Shown: positions 1 through 8,602, counted from the stretch's first letter. The stretch is DNA of 36,792 nt from Thomasclavelia spiroformis (GCA_018369555.1 JAGZCC010000019.1:1-36792), one strand, 5' to 3'. A program made the numbers and translations. The notes: generated by a model not told the origin, from the letters alone.

Positions 1-30
1 TTATAATGAGGTTACATTGTAACATCTTTT

Positions 31-83
31 TGATAATGACCCAATTGGGACATTATCAAATTGGATATATTAAGACATTATCA
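31..83. repeat. Inverted and direct repeats, possible insertion-sequence edge
   Basis: The 10-mer TGATAATGAC at 31-40 is inverted as GACATTATCA at 49-58 around the palindrome CCCAATTGGG, and GACATTATCA recurs directly at 74-83. A separate palindrome, GTTACATTGTAAC, lies at 11-23. Several short copies in both orientations near an element boundary are typical of IS21-family ends, but no transposase is in the window, so this is an inference. It could also be an ordinary hairpin or an operator. Nothing in 1-120 looks coding. Confidence 0.35.
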
Positions 84-125
84 TTTTTGAATCAGACTGA
101 TTAAAGCTATAAGAAAAGATTCTTA

Positions 126-154
126 TTGACAAAATCAGCTAATTAAGATATTCT
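126..154 (+). promoter_or_regulatory. Sigma-A promoter of the lysine riboswitch operon
   Basis: A perfect -35 box TTGACA (126-131) is followed by a 17-base spacer and the -10-like TATTCT (149-154, four of six consensus positions). Transcription would start near 161, just before the first conserved riboswitch segment. That fits a leader RNA regulated by termination. Confidence 0.6.
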
Positions 155-165
155 AGAGATGAAAA

Positions 166-330
166 AAATAGAGGTTGCAAAGCATCAGAGTACTATAGTG
201 AGTAGGCATACAATGATCTATAGGAAAGGTAATCTTTGCCGATAGGTAATAAATGGCGATTTATTATCTAGGGGTTGTGGGAAATACCTACAACACTCCT
301 TCAGTAATGAAGAGGAGCTATTAGCACAAG
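166..330 (+). promoter_or_regulatory. Lysine riboswitch (L box)
   Basis: The leader shows the order of conserved lysine-riboswitch segments: AGAGGTTGC (170-178), GAAAGG before TTTGCCGA, AGGGGTTGTG, and GAGGAGCTATTAGCAC (311-326). The P1 helix can form between AAATAG (about 166-171) and CTATTA (318-323). The 3' P1 strand CTATTAGCAC (318-327) can instead pair with GTGTTAATAG (342-351), the 5' half of the following terminator. Lysine binding should therefore favour P1 and termination, and lack of lysine should favour antitermination and expression of the transporter. Recognition is from memory of the family consensus; a covariance-model search was not possible. Confidence 0.88.
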
Positions 331-337
331 ATAACCA

Positions 338-364
338 AGTCGTGTTAATAGCACGACTTTTTTT
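338..364 (+). terminator. Riboswitch-controlled intrinsic terminator
   Basis: AGTCGTG (338-344) pairs with CACGACT (352-358) across a 7-base loop, followed by a run of Ts to 364. The loop-side sequence GTGTTAATAG is complementary to the riboswitch 3' P1 strand, giving mutually exclusive antiterminator and terminator folds. Confidence 0.85.
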
Positions 365-390
365 CATATCAAAATTAGGAGAAAGAAAAA

Positions 391-1962
391 ATGAAAAAAT
401 TATTAAAAATTATGACAGTATTAACTGTACTTTTATCGATAATATCCCCGATTAATACGATAAAAGCTCAAGAAGATGATGATAATACTTTTGTAGTAGG
501 AATGGAGTGTAACTACACCCCATTTAACTGGACTCAGGTAAATGAAACTAAGACAACTGTTGCCTTAGAAGGAGGCGGATATGCTGATGGTTATGATGTA
601 ACTATTGCAAGAGCTATTGCTAAGTATCTAGATAAAGAATTAGTAATTAAAAAAATGAGTTGGGATGGTTTAGAACCAGCGCTTCAAGCTGGAGTTATTG
701 ATGCTGTAATTGCGGGGATGACGGATACTGTTGATCGTCGTCAAAGAGTTGATTTTACACAGCCGTATTATGAATCACAAATGGTCATGATCGTTAGAAA
801 AGATGATCAATTAGCTGATGCTAAAAGTTTAAAAGACTTTTCTAATAAAAAAGTATTAGGACAATTAAATACTTTATATGATACAGTAATTGATCAAATA
901 CCTAATGTTATTCATGCAACTGCTTTAGAAGATTATCCAGCAATGGTAATGCAATTAAATAATGAATTAGTTGATGGAGTAACTGCTGAATTACCTGTAG
1001 CTGCAGGAATTGTTGCAACGAATCCGGATTTAACATATGTTGAATTTGCCAATGGGAAAGGTTTTGATGTTGATTTAACAGATACATCAGTTTCAATTGC
1101 GGTAAATAAAGATAATCCAGAATTAAAAAATCAAATTGATAGTTATTTAGATACGTTATCTGATAAAGAAAAACGTGAAATGATGGATGAGTCGATTGAA
1201 CGTATTCCTGCAACAATTACAAGTTTAAGTGATAATATTTTTGTTGCGGCAAAACAAATTTTTGAAGTTTATAGTCCACTATTTATTAGTGGGATTGGTT
1301 CAACACTGATACTGGCTTTTAGCGGTACGATTTTAGGATTATTGATTGGTTTAATTATTGGTGCAATTAGAGCAATCGAAGTTGAAGAAAGAGATAGTTT
1401 GTTTAGTAAGATTATTAAACGAATAGTTTGGTTTATTACGACAGTTTATATTGAAATATTTAGAGGAACGCCAATGATGGTACAAGGAGCCTTTATTTAT
1501 TATGGTTTAAAAAATATTGTTTATTGGTCACCATTTATGGCTGGGATATTTGTAATTACAATTAATACTGGAGCATATATGGCTGAAATTATTCGTTCAG
1601 GTATTCAAGCAGTTGATAAAGGGCAAAGTGAAGCAGCAAGAAGTATTGGAATGAATAGTGTACAAACAATGTTATATATTGTTTTACCACAAGCAATTAA
1701 AAATTCTTTTCCAGCGATTGGTAATGAATTTGTAATTAATATTAAAGATAGTAGTGTGTTAAATGTTATTGCAGTTACTGAATTATTCTATCAGGCAAAA
1801 AGTGTTGCAGGAAGTTTATATGCCTTTGTGCCAACTTATTTTGTTGTAGCTTTGATTTATTTATGTTTAACATTCCCAACTACAAGAATATTGAATTATA
1901 TTGAAAAAAGAATGAATCGTAAAAAAGCGATTGTTTTTGATCAAGAAGGGAGTGTACAATAA
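391..1962 (+). CDS. Amino-acid ABC transporter, fused substrate-binding protein and permease (probable lysine importer)
   Basis: A 523-residue membrane importer subunit. Residues 1-26 are a signal peptide ending in IKA with no lipobox cysteine. About 34-275 is a family-3 solute-binding domain (VGMECNYTPFNW, ...YDVTIARAIAKYL). About 290-505 is a GlnP/HisM-type permease with several membrane spans and the ATPase-contacting EAA loop (EAARSIGMN...LPQAIKNSFPAIGNEF, about 412-445). The fusion tethers the receptor to the channel, a design known in Gram-positive glutamine/arginine systems. AGGAG at 377-381 sets the start. The ATPase gene overlaps by one base. The lysine riboswitch upstream makes lysine, or another basic amino acid, the likely cargo; the domain family alone would not show that. 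Confidence 0.9.
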   Translation: MKKLLKIMTVLTVLLSIISPINTIKAQEDDDNTFVVGMECNYTPFNWTQVNETKTTVALEGGGYADGYDVTIARAIAKYLDKELVIKKMSWDGLEPALQAGVIDAVIAGMTDTVDRRQRVDFTQPYYESQMVMIVRKDDQLADAKSLKDFSNKKVLGQLNTLYDTVIDQIPNVIHATALEDYPAMVMQLNNELVDGVTAELPVAAGIVATNPDLTYVEFANGKGFDVDLTDTSVSIAVNKDNPELKNQIDSYLDTLSDKEKREMMDESIERIPATITSLSDNIFVAAKQIFEVYSPLFISGIGSTLILAFSGTILGLLIGLIIGAIRAIEVEERDSLFSKIIKRIVWFITTVYIEIFRGTPMMVQGAFIYYGLKNIVYWSPFMAGIFVITINTGAYMAEIIRSGIQAVDKGQSEAARSIGMNSVQTMLYIVLPQAIKNSFPAIGNEFVINIKDSSVLNVIAVTELFYQAKSVAGSLYAFVPTYFVVALIYLCLTFPTTRILNYIEKRMNRKKAIVFDQEGSVQ

Positions 1963-2699
1963 TGTTAGAAATTATAAAAGTTGAAAAACTAAAGAAATCT
2001 TTTGGTGATTTAGAAGTATTACATAGTATTGATTTTTCTGTTTTTTCTGGTGAAGTTGTTACAATTATTGGAGCTAGTGGTAGTGGTAAATCAACATTTT
2101 TACGCTGTTTAAATATTTTAGAAACACCAAATGATGGTAAGATTATGTATCATGGAAAAGATATTTTAAAGGGTGAAATTAATGTAAATAAACATCGTAG
2201 TAAAGTTGGTATGGTGTTTCAAAATTTTAATTTATTTAATAATAAAACTGTTTTAGAAAACTGTGTTATTGGCCAAGTAAAAGTATTAAAAAGACATCGT
2301 AAAGAAGCGATTGAAGTAGCAAAAAAATATTTAGAGAAAGTAGGCATGTTGAAATTTGCAAATGTAAATAGTGTTCAATTGTCAGGAGGACAAAAGCAAC
2401 GTGTAGCAATCGCTCGAGCATTATGTATGGAACCCGAAGTATTATTATTTGATGAACCAACAAGTGCATTGGATCCAGAAATGGTAAGTGAAGTATTAAA
2501 AGTTATGAAAGATTTAGCTAATGAAGGTTTAACAATGATCGTAGTTACACATGAAATGCAATTTGCTCGTGATGTTTCTTCAAGAGTTGTGTTTATGGAC
2601 GGTGGTGTAATTATGGAACAAGGAACGCCTGATCATATTTTTAATCATCCTAGTAAGGAAAGAACAAAAGAATTTTTGAAACGTTATTTAGAACAATAA
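1962..2699 (+). CDS. Amino-acid ABC transporter ATP-binding protein
   Basis: The 245-residue ATPase of the preceding importer, belonging to the polar amino-acid uptake group (GlnQ/ArtP-like). It has Walker A GASGSGKST (37-45), Q-loop Q87, signature LSGGQ (140-144), Walker B LLFDEP (161-166), D-loop SALD (168-171) and switch His197. Full length for the family. Its ATG shares the A of the upstream TAA, so the two genes are translationally coupled and share the lysine riboswitch. A terminator follows at once, closing the two-gene operon. Confidence 0.94.
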   Translation: MLEIIKVEKLKKSFGDLEVLHSIDFSVFSGEVVTIIGASGSGKSTFLRCLNILETPNDGKIMYHGKDILKGEINVNKHRSKVGMVFQNFNLFNNKTVLENCVIGQVKVLKRHRKEAIEVAKKYLEKVGMLKFANVNSVQLSGGQKQRVAIARALCMEPEVLLFDEPTSALDPEMVSEVLKVMKDLANEGLTMIVVTHEMQFARDVSSRVVFMDGGVIMEQGTPDHIFNHPSKERTKEFLKRYLEQ

Positions 2700-2721
2700 A
2701 CACCTAATTAGGTGTTTTTTT
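2699..2721 (+). terminator. Terminator of the ABC transporter operon
   Basis: The palindrome CACCTAATTAGGTG (2701-2714), flanked by AA and TT, is followed by a T-rich run. The hairpin overlaps the last base of the ATPase gene. Confidence 0.85.
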
Positions 2722-2731
2722 ATGAATTATA

Positions 2732-2760
2732 TTGCTGATAATAATTATCGATGTTATGAT
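2732..2760 (+). promoter_or_regulatory. Probable sigma-A promoter of the MATE gene
   Basis: TTGCTG (2732-2737), a 17-base spacer and TATGAT (2755-2760) lie after the preceding terminator and 28 bases before the chosen start codon. Confidence 0.5.
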
Positions 2761-2787
2761 AATAAACAGTCTGTTAGGGAGGTTATT

Positions 2788-4119
2788 ATGGATAAAGAAT
2801 TAAATTTAACGACTGGAGTGATTTGGAAGCAATTGTTATTGTTTTTCTTTCCTATTTTAATTGGAACATTTTTTCAACAACTATATAATACTGTAGATAC
2901 AGTTATTGTAGGAAAATATGTGGGAACAAATGCACTTGCTGCAGTTGGTTCAACTGGTAATTTGATTAATTTGATTGTTAATTTTTTTATAGGACTATCG
3001 TCTGGGGCAACTGTTGTAATTGCCCAATTTTATGGATCGAATGATAAAACCAAAATATCTAAATCGGTTCATACATCAGTTGCAATGTCATTTATTTGTG
3101 GGATTGTTATGATGATTTTTGGTCTATTTTTTTCTCGTCAATGTTTAAATATGATTGGTGTACCAAGTGATATTATTAACGATGCAACATTATATATGAA
3201 ATTATATTTTTTAAGTATGATACCAGGGGTGATTTATAATATTGGTGCTGGGATATTAAGAGCAATCGGTGATTCAAAAACCCCATTATATTATTTGATC
3301 GTATGTAGTGGTGTAAATGTTTTTTTTGATTTGTTGTTTGTTGCTTATTTTAAGATTGGAGTTGCTGGTGCGGCAATTGCTACAGTAATTGCTCAATTTG
3401 TATGTGCTTTTTTAGTAATGATAAAATTGATGAAAAGTAAGCATAGTTATCAATTAAGATTAAAAGAGATAAAAATAGATGCTGCAATTTTAAAAAGAAT
3501 CATAAAAATAGGAATTCCAGCTGGAATTCAATCAACAATGTATTCTATTTCAAATATAGTTTTACAAACAAGTATTAATGCTTATGGTACAAATACAATT
3601 GCTTCTTGGGCTGTTTATGTGAAAATTGATGCTTTATTTTGGATGGTAATGGGGGCATTTGGTTCAACAATAACTACATTTACTGGACAAAATTATGGTG
3701 CGGGATTAATGAAACGAGTAAATCAAGGAATGAAAACTTGTTTAGTTATGGCTTTTATATCAGCGGGAGTAATTAGTGGTTTACTGTGGGTTTTTGGTAG
3801 TGATATTACTGTGTTGTTTTCTAATGATATAAAGATTATTGATGAGTGTAATGAAATAATTCGTTTTTTAACACCGTTTTATTTTACATATTGTTGTGTA
3901 GAAATATTTTCTGGGATTATGCGGGGTTGTGGAAAATCATTTGAACCAATGATAATTGTATGTTTAGGTATTTGTGTTCTTAGGATTTTTTGGATATTAT
4001 TTGTAGCTCCGATATTTTCTTCGTTTAATATATTACTTGTTTCTTATCCAATTACATGGTCAGTTACATCAATATTATTTTTATTTATTTACCGTAGATT
4101 TAGTTTGAAAAAATTATAG
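2788..4119 (+). CDS. MATE family multidrug/cation efflux protein
   Basis: A 443-residue integral membrane antiporter of the MATE superfamily, expected to export drugs or cationic metabolites using a Na+ or H+ gradient. It has about 12 hydrophobic spans in two repeated halves. The first span region reads LFFFPILIGTFFQQLYNTVD and continues into TVIVGKYVG, typical of DinF/NorM-like MATE proteins. The reading frame is open back to 2722, but that ATG directly follows the T-run of the previous terminator and has no ribosome binding site. ATG 2788 is preceded by GGGAGG and begins MDKELNLTTG, the normal family N terminus. The substrate cannot be read from the sequence. Confidence 0.9.
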   Translation: MDKELNLTTGVIWKQLLLFFFPILIGTFFQQLYNTVDTVIVGKYVGTNALAAVGSTGNLINLIVNFFIGLSSGATVVIAQFYGSNDKTKISKSVHTSVAMSFICGIVMMIFGLFFSRQCLNMIGVPSDIINDATLYMKLYFLSMIPGVIYNIGAGILRAIGDSKTPLYYLIVCSGVNVFFDLLFVAYFKIGVAGAAIATVIAQFVCAFLVMIKLMKSKHSYQLRLKEIKIDAAILKRIIKIGIPAGIQSTMYSISNIVLQTSINAYGTNTIASWAVYVKIDALFWMVMGAFGSTITTFTGQNYGAGLMKRVNQGMKTCLVMAFISAGVISGLLWVFGSDITVLFSNDIKIIDECNEIIRFLTPFYFTYCCVEIFSGIMRGCGKSFEPMIIVCLGICVLRIFWILFVAPIFSSFNILLVSYPITWSVTSILFLFIYRRFSLKKL

Positions 4120-4170
4120 TTCTATATTTTAGATTTTAGATATGATAAGATATAAAAAAGGTGTGATTGA

Positions 4171-6726
4171 ATGAAAAAAATAGTATTAGGAATATTAGCA
4201 CATGTTGATGCAGGGAAAACAACATTAACAGAAAGTATGTTATATTTAAGTAAAACAATTCGTCATTTAGGTAGAGTGGATCATGGTGATACTTTTTTAG
4301 ATTATAATAGTCAAGAAAGGAATCGAGGAATTACAATTTTTTCTAAACAGGCAATGTTTAATTGGAATGATTGTCAAATTACATTGATTGATACACCAGG
4401 TCATGTTGATTTTTCAACTGAGATGGAAAGAACATTACAAGTCCTAGATTATGCAATATTAGTTATTAGTGGTATTGATGGAATTCAAAATCATAGTGAA
4501 ACAATTTGGAAATTATTAAAGCATTACCAAGTTCCAACATTTATTTTTATCAATAAAATGGATAGTATTTATGCAAATAAGGATAAGTTGTTGAATGATT
4601 TAAGAAAACAGTTTGATGAAAATTGTTTTGATTTTAAAAATTTAGATGAAAATTTTTATGAAACAATTGCTTTAAATAATGAAAAATTACTCAATTACTA
4701 TTTAGAACATCAAACTCTTACAAAAAAAATGATTATTGATGAAATATATCATCGAAATTTATTTCCCTGTTTTTTTGGCTCAGCATTAAAAAATGAAGGC
4801 ATAGATGCTTTTTTAAACGAATTTACAAACTATATTAAAGAAAAACAATATCCTGATCAATTTCAAGCTCGTATATTTAAAATAACGCATGATAAACAAG
4901 GTAACAAGTTAACGCATTTAAAAATAACAGGTGGTAGTTTAAAAGTAAAAGAACAAATCGGTAATGAAAAAGTAGACCAAATTCGTATTTATTCGGGTGG
5001 TAAATATCAATTGGTAAATGAAGTATATGCTGGAGATATATGTGCAATTAAAGGTTTTAAGAACTTTGAAATTAGTCAAGGGTTAGGAAATGAATCAACA
5101 ATTAATAAACCAATTTTATCACCGTATATGGATTATCGAATTATTTTACCTGAGAATTGTAATCAACATGAGGCATTAGAAAAATTATTATTGTTATCAA
5201 AAGAAGATCCCCAATTACATATTAATTACAATAATCAATCAAAAGAAATTCATGTTGGATTAATGGGAGAAATCCAAATTGAGATTTTAAAAAACATCAT
5301 TAGTGAAAGGTTTGATTTGGATGTTGAATTTGATCATGGAAATATCATTTATAAAGAAACAATTTTAGAACCAGTTGAAGGAGTAGGTCACTTTGAACCA
5401 TTAAGACATTATGCTGAGGTTCATTTATTACTTGAACCAGGTAAACTAGGGAGTGGTTTAGAATTTGGTGTTGATTGTAAAGAGGATATTTTAGCGACTA
5501 GTTATCAACGATTAGTTTTGAGTCATTTAAAAGAAAAAGAACATGTAGGGGTTTTAACGGGTTCTTTAATTACAGATATGAAAATTACATTGATATCGGG
5601 AAGAGCACATTTAAAACATACTGAAGGTGGCGATTTTCGTGAAGCAACTTATCGTGCATTAAGACAAGGATTAAAAGCAACTAAGTCAATTTTATTAGAG
5701 CCTTATTTTAAATTTTCATTAGAAATACCTGTTGAATATTTAAGCCGAGCAATTTATGATATTGAAACAATGAATGGTACATTTAAATTATCAAAAGAAC
5801 AGGATGAAATGGCCTATTTAATTGGAAAAGCACCGGTTAGTAATATGCAAAATTACCAAAGCGAGGTAATTAGCTATACTAAAGGTAAAGGTAGAATAAC
5901 ATTACAAATTGATGGTTATTATCCTTGTAGTAATCAAGAAAAAGTAATCAGTGAAATCAATTATGATAGTGAATCTGATCTAGAAAATCCTATTAGTTCC
6001 GTATTTTGCAGTCATGGGGCCGGTTTTAATGTTAAATGGGATGAGGTAGAAAATTATATGCATATTCCTTATCGATTTAAACAAGAAAATATAAACAAAG
6101 AAAAGAAACTTCAAAAAACGACATACAGTAATGAAGATGAAGAATTAGAAAATATCTTTGTTCGCACTTATGGGCCAATAAAACAGCCTCAAACAAGGAC
6201 ACCGGCTAAAAAAATCATTAGTAATGCAACATATAAATACATGCCAGAATGTTTGTTGGTTGATGGTTATAATATTATTCATTCATGGCCAGAATTAAAA
6301 GAGTTAGCTAAAGAAAATTTAGATGCTGCTAGAATGCGATTAATTGATATAATGTGTAATTATCAAGGCTATAAAAAATGTATTTTGATTTTAGTTTTTG
6401 ATGCGTATAAAGTGAAAAATAATCTGGGTTCTAGTTATAAATATCATAATATTTATATTGTTTATACAAAAGAGGCGCAAACAGCGGATATGTATATTGA
6501 AAGAACAACACATGAATTAGCAAATAAATATAATATTACAGTAGCAACATCGGATGCTTTAGAGCAATTAATTGTTCTTGGGCAAGGTGGAAAAAGAATT
6601 TCTTCTAGGGAGTTACGTTTAGAAGTAGAGAAATTGGATAAAGAAAAATTGGAAGAATATCGTCGTAAACAGATTAAGGGATATAATTATTTATTAGAAG
6701 ATATAAAAAATTATAATAAGGAATAA
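4171..6726 (+). CDS. Tet(M)/EF-G-like ribosomal GTPase fused to a YacP/Rae1-type NYN nuclease domain
   Basis: An 851-residue two-part protein. Residues 1 to about 640 match the ribosomal-protection/EF-G layout: G1 AHVDAGKTT (10-18), G2 RGITI (52-56), G3 DTPGH (74-78), G4 NKMD (128-131), then the later EF-G-like domains including GGDFREATYRAL (486-497) and LLEPYFKFSLEIPVEYLSRA. After a polar linker (about 640-690), residues 691-851 form a NYN/YacP domain: VDGYN (697-701), FDAY with Asp744, TADMYIE (Asp773) and TSDALEQ (Asp795). YacP/Rae1 is a ribosome-dependent mRNA endonuclease acting in the A site, where EF-G-like GTPases also bind. The domain-IV loop that in Tet(M) reads SPVST is replaced here by residues around LKHTE (481-485), so tetracycline resistance is doubtful. 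The ribosome binding site is AAGGTG. The fusion of functions is inferred. Confidence 0.9.
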   Translation: MKKIVLGILAHVDAGKTTLTESMLYLSKTIRHLGRVDHGDTFLDYNSQERNRGITIFSKQAMFNWNDCQITLIDTPGHVDFSTEMERTLQVLDYAILVISGIDGIQNHSETIWKLLKHYQVPTFIFINKMDSIYANKDKLLNDLRKQFDENCFDFKNLDENFYETIALNNEKLLNYYLEHQTLTKKMIIDEIYHRNLFPCFFGSALKNEGIDAFLNEFTNYIKEKQYPDQFQARIFKITHDKQGNKLTHLKITGGSLKVKEQIGNEKVDQIRIYSGGKYQLVNEVYAGDICAIKGFKNFEISQGLGNESTINKPILSPYMDYRIILPENCNQHEALEKLLLLSKEDPQLHINYNNQSKEIHVGLMGEIQIEILKNIISERFDLDVEFDHGNIIYKETILEPVEGVGHFEPLRHYAEVHLLLEPGKLGSGLEFGVDCKEDILATSYQRLVLSHLKEKEHVGVLTGSLITDMKITLISGRAHLKHTEGGDFREATYRALRQGLKATKSILLEPYFKFSLEIPVEYLSRAIYDIETMNGTFKLSKEQDEMAYLIGKAPVSNMQNYQSEVISYTKGKGRITLQIDGYYPCSNQEKVISEINYDSESDLENPISSVFCSHGAGFNVKWDEVENYMHIPYRFKQENINKEKKLQKTTYSNEDEELENIFVRTYGPIKQPQTRTPAKKIISNATYKYMPECLLVDGYNIIHSWPELKELAKENLDAARMRLIDIMCNYQGYKKCILILVFDAYKVKNNLGSSYKYHNIYIVYTKEAQTADMYIERTTHELANKYNITVATSDALEQLIVLGQGGKRISSRELRLEVEKLDKEKLEEYRRKQIKGYNYLLEDIKNYNKE

Positions 6727-6735
6727 GGTGATTAA

Positions 6736-7101
6736 ATGAAATTTCAGTATAATCTCAATTATATTGGAGGAATTGATGGTTATAATAAAAGAGCAATTTA
6801 TACTTTAAAGATCACAGATGATTATTTTTATGTAAATGGTTTGATTAAAAGTAAGAAATTCGCATATGAACAAGTAAAGGGAATCTTTTTTGGTGAAATT
6901 GATGATTTAAAAAAGGCTTTTGCGGAGGTAAGATTATTATTTGAACAAGTAAGTTTACTGGATTATCGTTTGAATCGTAAATTAAGGTATTGCTTAGTTA
7001 TTGTTTTAGAAGATACCAAAATTGTTTTTGCACAAGAAGAGGATAGTAATTTAAAGAATGCTTTTAAAAGGTTAAAAGAAAGACATGGACAAAAAACCTA
7101 G
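6736..7101 (+). CDS. Small protein of unknown function downstream of the GTPase-nuclease
   Basis: A 121-residue soluble protein with no signal peptide or membrane span. It starts 9 bases after the GTPase-nuclease stop, behind AAGGTG, so the two genes are almost certainly cotranscribed. The N-terminal half alternates short beta-like segments (YTLKITDDYFYVNGLIKSKK), the middle is a charged helix rich in Leu, Lys and Glu, and the end is basic (KNAFKRLKERHGQKT). The strand pattern recalls PH-like 'bPH' domains, but I do not recognise the family. A shared terminator overlaps its stop codon. Confidence 0.75.
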   Translation: MKFQYNLNYIGGIDGYNKRAIYTLKITDDYFYVNGLIKSKKFAYEQVKGIFFGEIDDLKKAFAEVRLLFEQVSLLDYRLNRKLRYCLVIVLEDTKIVFAQEEDSNLKNAFKRLKERHGQKT

Positions 7102-7120
7102 TCAAATGACTAGGTTTTTT
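7091..7120. terminator. Bidirectional terminator between the GTPase operon and gltX
   Basis: AAAAAACCTAGTC (7091-7103) pairs perfectly with GACTAGGTTTTTT (7108-7120) around a 4-base loop. A-run and T-run flanks let it work on both strands. It contains the stop of the plus-strand gene and touches the gltX stop. Confidence 0.92.
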
Positions 7121-8549
7121 AGATTATTTGTTCTAATTTATTGATGGCATTATTAATCCTTTTAATTGTTTCATCTTTACCAAGAATATGAGCAATTTCA
7201 ACAGCACCACCGGGTGTAAATGTTTTAAAAGTTAAAGCTATTCTAATTGGATACATAATTTGACCATTTTTCTTTTCGTGTTTTTTAGCTAATTCAATAA
7301 ATTTTTCTTTGATTTTATCTTCATTGTTAAAATCTAAATTAGCTAATTCTGGTAAAACAATTTTTAAGGCCTCTAATGAATTTTCAATATTTGTTTTCAT
7401 TTTTTTATTAATAAATAAATCTTGATTAAAAGGATGAGGTAAATCGATAAAATCAACAGCTTCACTAATTTCACTTAATATTTGAATACGAGATTGTAAA
7501 ATTTTTGAAAGTTCTAAATAATCTATTTTTGTTTTGATACTATTTTGATAATAACTTAAAGCTAATTGATTAAATTGTTCAACAGACATATTTCTTAAAT
7601 AAATACCATTCATCCATTTTAGTTTTTCATAATCAAAAATAGCTGGTGATTTACTAATTCGCTCAACTGAAAATTGTTTAACTAAATCATCTAATGAAAA
7701 TATTTCTTCTTCACCAATAGGAGACCAACCAAGTAAGGCAATATAGTTAATAATTGCTTCACTTAAAAATCCTTTTTTAATTAAATCATGGTAGCTTGCA
7801 TCGCCATTACGTTTACTTAATTTATTTTGAGCATCTTTCATTACTGGAGGGACATGAATATACGTAGGTATTTGCCAGTTAAAAGCTTGATAAATTAAAT
7901 TATATTTAGGGGTACTTGATAAATATTCATTTCCTCTAATAACATGTGTAATATTCATTAGATGATCATCGATGACGTTAGCAAAGTTATATGTAGGATA
8001 GCCATCACTTTTTAATAAAATCCCCTCATCTAATAATGAATTTTCGTATTCAAGAGTGCCGTATACTGCATCATTAAATGTAGTGGTTCCAGTTTTATTA
8101 ATAGTTTGACGAATTGTATATTTTTCATTATTTGCAATTCTTTTTCTGGCTTCTTCCTTGGAAAGATTTTTACAAGGATCATCATATAAATAATTTTGAT
8201 TTGCTTTAATTTTTTCTTCACTACAAAAGCAATAATGTCCATAGCCTAAATCAACTAATTCATGGGCATATTGTTGATAAAGCTCTAATCTTTTTGATTG
8301 AATATACGGACCTACATTGCCAGGTTTTAAAGGGCCTTCATCATATGTTAAACCAGTATCTTTTAAAACATCGTATATAAGCTCTACAGCATCATTAACT
8401 TCACGTACTTTATCGGTATCTTCGATTCGTAAAATGAATTCACCGTCATAATGTTTAGCGATTAAGTAGCTATACAATGCAGTTCTTAAGTTCCCTATAT
8501 GCATATAACCAGTTGGACTTGGAGCAAAACGGGTTCTAATTTTTTTCAT
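7119..8549 (-). CDS. gltX: Glutamyl-tRNA synthetase
   Basis: A 476-residue class I synthetase that attaches glutamate to tRNA-Glu and, in most Firmicutes, also to tRNA-Gln for later amidation by GatCAB. It shows the HIGH-type motif HIGN (17-20) in FAPSPTGYMHIGNLR, the KMSKS-type motif KLSKR (243-247), and cysteines Cys107, Cys109 and Cys126 in the usual zinc-binding region. Length is normal. AGGAG sits upstream of the minus-strand ATG. The gene is divergent from a tRNA-Gln gene 53 bases away, which is consistent with a non-discriminating enzyme. Specificity itself cannot be read from the motifs I checked. Confidence 0.96.
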   Translation of the reverse strand: MKKIRTRFAPSPTGYMHIGNLRTALYSYLIAKHYDGEFILRIEDTDKVREVNDAVELIYDVLKDTGLTYDEGPLKPGNVGPYIQSKRLELYQQYAHELVDLGYGHYCFCSEEKIKANQNYLYDDPCKNLSKEEARKRIANNEKYTIRQTINKTGTTTFNDAVYGTLEYENSLLDEGILLKSDGYPTYNFANVIDDHLMNITHVIRGNEYLSSTPKYNLIYQAFNWQIPTYIHVPPVMKDAQNKLSKRNGDASYHDLIKKGFLSEAIINYIALLGWSPIGEEEIFSLDDLVKQFSVERISKSPAIFDYEKLKWMNGIYLRNMSVEQFNQLALSYYQNSIKTKIDYLELSKILQSRIQILSEISEAVDFIDLPHPFNQDLFINKKMKTNIENSLEALKIVLPELANLDFNNEDKIKEKFIELAKKHEKKNGQIMYPIRIALTFKTFTPGGAVEIAHILGKDETIKRINNAINKLEQII

Positions 8550-8583
8550 TTTTAAATTTTCTCCTTTAAATTATTTTAAAAAG

Positions 8584-8592
8584 TGATATAAT
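8584..8592 (+). promoter_or_regulatory. Extended -10 promoter of tRNA-Gln
   Basis: TGATATAAT is an exact extended -10 element (TGn followed by TATAAT at 8587-8592), ending 10 bases before the tRNA. No good -35 box is visible, which is acceptable for an extended -10 promoter. Confidence 0.65.
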
Positions 8593-8602
8593 GAATGTAT
8601 AT

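Noticed and set aside
908..1216. Minus-strand open frame inside the ABC transporter gene
   Set aside because: It mirrors the coding bias of the real gene, with leucine/glutamine-rich low-complexity sequence and no start signals.
2722..2787. Upstream ATG 2722 for the MATE protein
   Set aside because: It directly follows a terminator T-run, overlaps the promoter, has no ribosome binding site, and the added residues are not MATE-like.
4171..6090. Calling the GTPase a tetracycline resistance gene
   Set aside because: The drug-displacing loop seen in Tet(M) is not conserved, and the fused nuclease points to another role.
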